The notes under the pieces were generated by a model. It did no database searches and was not told where the DNA came from. It worked only from the letters and a program-made list of their open reading frames with translations. DNA of 64,000 bases from Palsa-506 sp963707065 (lineage in GTDB: Bacteria > Actinomycetota > Actinomycetes > Streptosporangiales > Streptosporangiaceae). Location of the stretch: the NCBI GenBank assembly GCA_963707065.1, contig CAVPPJ010000058.1, positions 62,001-126,000 on the forward strand, read 5' to 3'. Shown piece by piece: positions 62,747 through 64,000 of the stretch. The translations under genes were made by a program, and so were the position numbers. Every line of letters begins with the position of its first letter. Position 1 is the first letter of the stretch.

Positions 62747-63043
62747 ATGCAGGTCATCGCGGAGCCAGCAGAGACCCAGGCTGCCCGCGGGGCTGCCTGT
62801 GGGAGACTGCCGGTGACGGGCAGGGGGCACTTGGGTGAGGATCCTGATCGCGATGACGATCGCTGCAGCAGCCGCGCTGCTGCCTGGCGCGTGAAGAACA
62901 TGCCGCTCAAGCCGTTCTTCAGCTACGCGGAGAAGAATCTCTGGCTCAGTTCCAGCTCCTATCTCTGGCAGCTGGCGGCCGGGTTTGAGCTCTGGTCGGG
63001 CGGAACGGGCCTGGCTTCCAAATCGTTCAGTGTCTCGCCATGA
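62747..63043 (+). CDS. Hypothetical protein, doubtful
   Basis: 98 codons open from ATG 62747, ending with a stop that overlaps the aldehyde dehydrogenase ATG (ATGA). The second half (VKNMPLKPFFSYAEKNLWLSSSSYLWQLAAGFELWSGG) has a balanced composition unlike noise; the first half does not look coding. A shorter protein from a GTG/ATG near 62894-62903 is possible. No family recognised. Confidence 0.35.
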   Translation: MQVIAEPAETQAARGAACGRLPVTGRGHLGEDPDRDDDRCSSRAAAWRVKNMPLKPFFSYAEKNLWLSSSSYLWQLAAGFELWSGGTGLASKSFSVSP

Positions 63044-64000
63044 GTGCCAGCAAGGTGCCGCCGCCAGGCAGGCGAAACGAGGGCAGCGCTGTCGGCACGC
63101 CGGTCCCGGCAGACGTTGGCTGGGATTACGCGCCCGCCCCTGAGTCAGCCGAGATCGTCACGATCGCCGCCGAGTACGGCCTGTTCACCGACGGCGAGTT
63201 CGGCCCGGCCGCGGACGGGCGGCAGTTCCCGACGATCAATCCCGCGACCGAGAAGCCGCTGGCCCGGGTCGCGCTGGCCGGCCAGCCGGACGTGGACCGC
63301 GCCGTCGCCGCCGCGCGGGCTGCCTACGAGCGCATCTGGGGGCCGATGCCCGGCGCGGAGCGGGCCAAGTACCTCTACCGGATTGCCCGGATTTTGCAAG
63401 AACGAGCACGCGAGTTCGCGGTCCTGGAAAGCCTGGACAACGGCAAGCCGATCAAGGAGTCGAGGGACGTCGACGTCCCGCTCGCCGCAGCGCACTTCTT
63501 CTACCACGCGGGCTGGGCCGACAAGCTGGAGTACGCAGGGCTCGGCCAGGCGCCCCGGCCGCTCGGCGTGGCCGGCCAGGTGATCCCGTGGAATTTCCCG
63601 CTGCTGATGGCCGCGTGGAAACTCGCCCCGGCGCTGGCCGCGGGCAACACCTGCGTGCTCAAGCCGGCCGAGACGACGCCGCTGACCGCGCTGCTGCTCG
63701 CCGAGGTGTGCCAGCAGGCCGGGCTGCCGCCGGGCGTGGTCAACGTCCTGACCGGCGCCGGCCAGGCCGGCGCTGCCCTGGTCAGCCACCCGGGGGTGGA
63801 CAAGATCGCCTTCACCGGGTCAACCGAGGTGGGCAAGGAGATCAGCCGCGCCATCGCGGGCACCGGCAAGAGGCTCACGCTCGAGCTCGGCGGCAAGGCG
63901 GCCAACGTCGTCTTCGACGACGCGCCGGTCGACCAGGCGGTCGAGGGGATCGTGAACGGCATCTTCTTCAACCAGGGACATGTCTGCTGCGCGGGCTCCC
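63040..64000 (+). CDS. Aldehyde dehydrogenase, partial at right edge
   Basis: ATG 63040; the frame runs to the window end (320 codons). NAD site IPWNFPLLMAAWKLAPALAAGNTCVLKPAE, GAGQAGAALVSHPGVDKIAFTGSTEVGK, catalytic Glu in LELGGKAANVVF and catalytic Cys in FNQGHVCCAG (63985-63987 by alignment to G-Q-x-C). Likely oxidises acetaldehyde from DeoC to acetate or acts on a related aldehyde. Confidence 0.9.
   Translation, partial: MSASKVPPPGRRNEGSAVGTPVPADVGWDYAPAPESAEIVTIAAEYGLFTDGEFGPAADGRQFPTINPATEKPLARVALAGQPDVDRAVAAARAAYERIWGPMPGAERAKYLYRIARILQERAREFAVLESLDNGKPIKESRDVDVPLAAAHFFYHAGWADKLEYAGLGQAPRPLGVAGQVIPWNFPLLMAAWKLAPALAAGNTCVLKPAETTPLTALLLAEVCQQAGLPPGVVNVLTGAGQAGAALVSHPGVDKIAFTGSTEVGKEISRAIAGTGKRLTLELGGKAANVVFDDAPVDQAVEGIVNGIFFNQGHVCCAGS

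Noticed and set aside
1..64000. tRNA and rRNA genes, riboswitches, attachment sites
   Set aside because: Looked for TPsiC-arm motifs with matching acceptor stems, rRNA anchors and TPP or cobalamin boxes by eye; none convincing. A covariance search would be decisive.

Overview
The window is about 70% or more GC, has GTG starts and very strong G/C bias at third codon positions, and carries actinobacterial families (DUF3052, DUF5302, F420/PNPOx-like flavoproteins, LLM oxidoreductases, many TetR/ABC pairs). It comes from a chromosome of a high-GC Gram-positive actinobacterium. I cannot name the genus. No rRNA, tRNA, CRISPR array, origin or intact transposon was seen.

Region 1 (1-13 kb) is a respiration locus. 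A minus-strand operon encodes an OmpR-type response regulator, its histidine kinase, a TlpA-like thioredoxin, an unknown membrane-anchored protein, a polytopic membrane protein fused to a SCO copper-chaperone domain, and a lipoprotein that runs off the left edge. Divergent from it are a cupredoxin, cytochrome c oxidase subunits II, I and III, a small membrane protein and haem O synthase CtaB. From about 5.88 to 13.45 kb almost every gene carries single-base indels, mostly +1, while the protein sequence and metal ligands in all three frames stay intact. The cluster crosses unrelated genes, so poor local sequence is likelier than gene decay.

Region 2 (13.3-33 kb) is an accessory and transport region: an overlapping LolA-like / ABC ATPase / ABC permease / MATE operon, a cyclodeaminase-like protein, a thiamine-binding protein, an IS630 remnant and another broken gene, a DUF899 protein, a TetR-regulated two-gene ABC exporter with three evenly spaced operator-like palindromes, VOC and GYD proteins, an orphan histidine kinase, and an ArsR-regulated ABC exporter with a clear operator.

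Region 3 (32-49 kb) holds single metabolic genes: flavin/F420-type oxidoreductases, an SDR, two pirins, an acyl-CoA synthetase, a DinG-like helicase, a COG4705 membrane protein, a TetR-DHA2 efflux pair, stress and VOC proteins, a cNMP-binding-like protein, and a divergent XdhC/molbindin pair.

Region 4 (49.5-64 kb) is a nucleoside uptake and catabolism locus. On the minus strand: BMP-type binding lipoprotein, ABC ATPase, two permeases, purine nucleoside phosphorylase and a phosphosugar mutase. On the plus strand: cytidine deaminase, thymidine phosphorylase, a small membrane protein, adenosine deaminase, deoxyribose-phosphate aldolase and an aldehyde dehydrogenase cut by the right edge. Together they import nucleosides, deaminate and phosphorolyse them, isomerise the pentose 1-phosphate to the 5-phosphate, cleave deoxyribose 5-phosphate to glyceraldehyde 3-phosphate and acetaldehyde, and oxidise the acetaldehyde.
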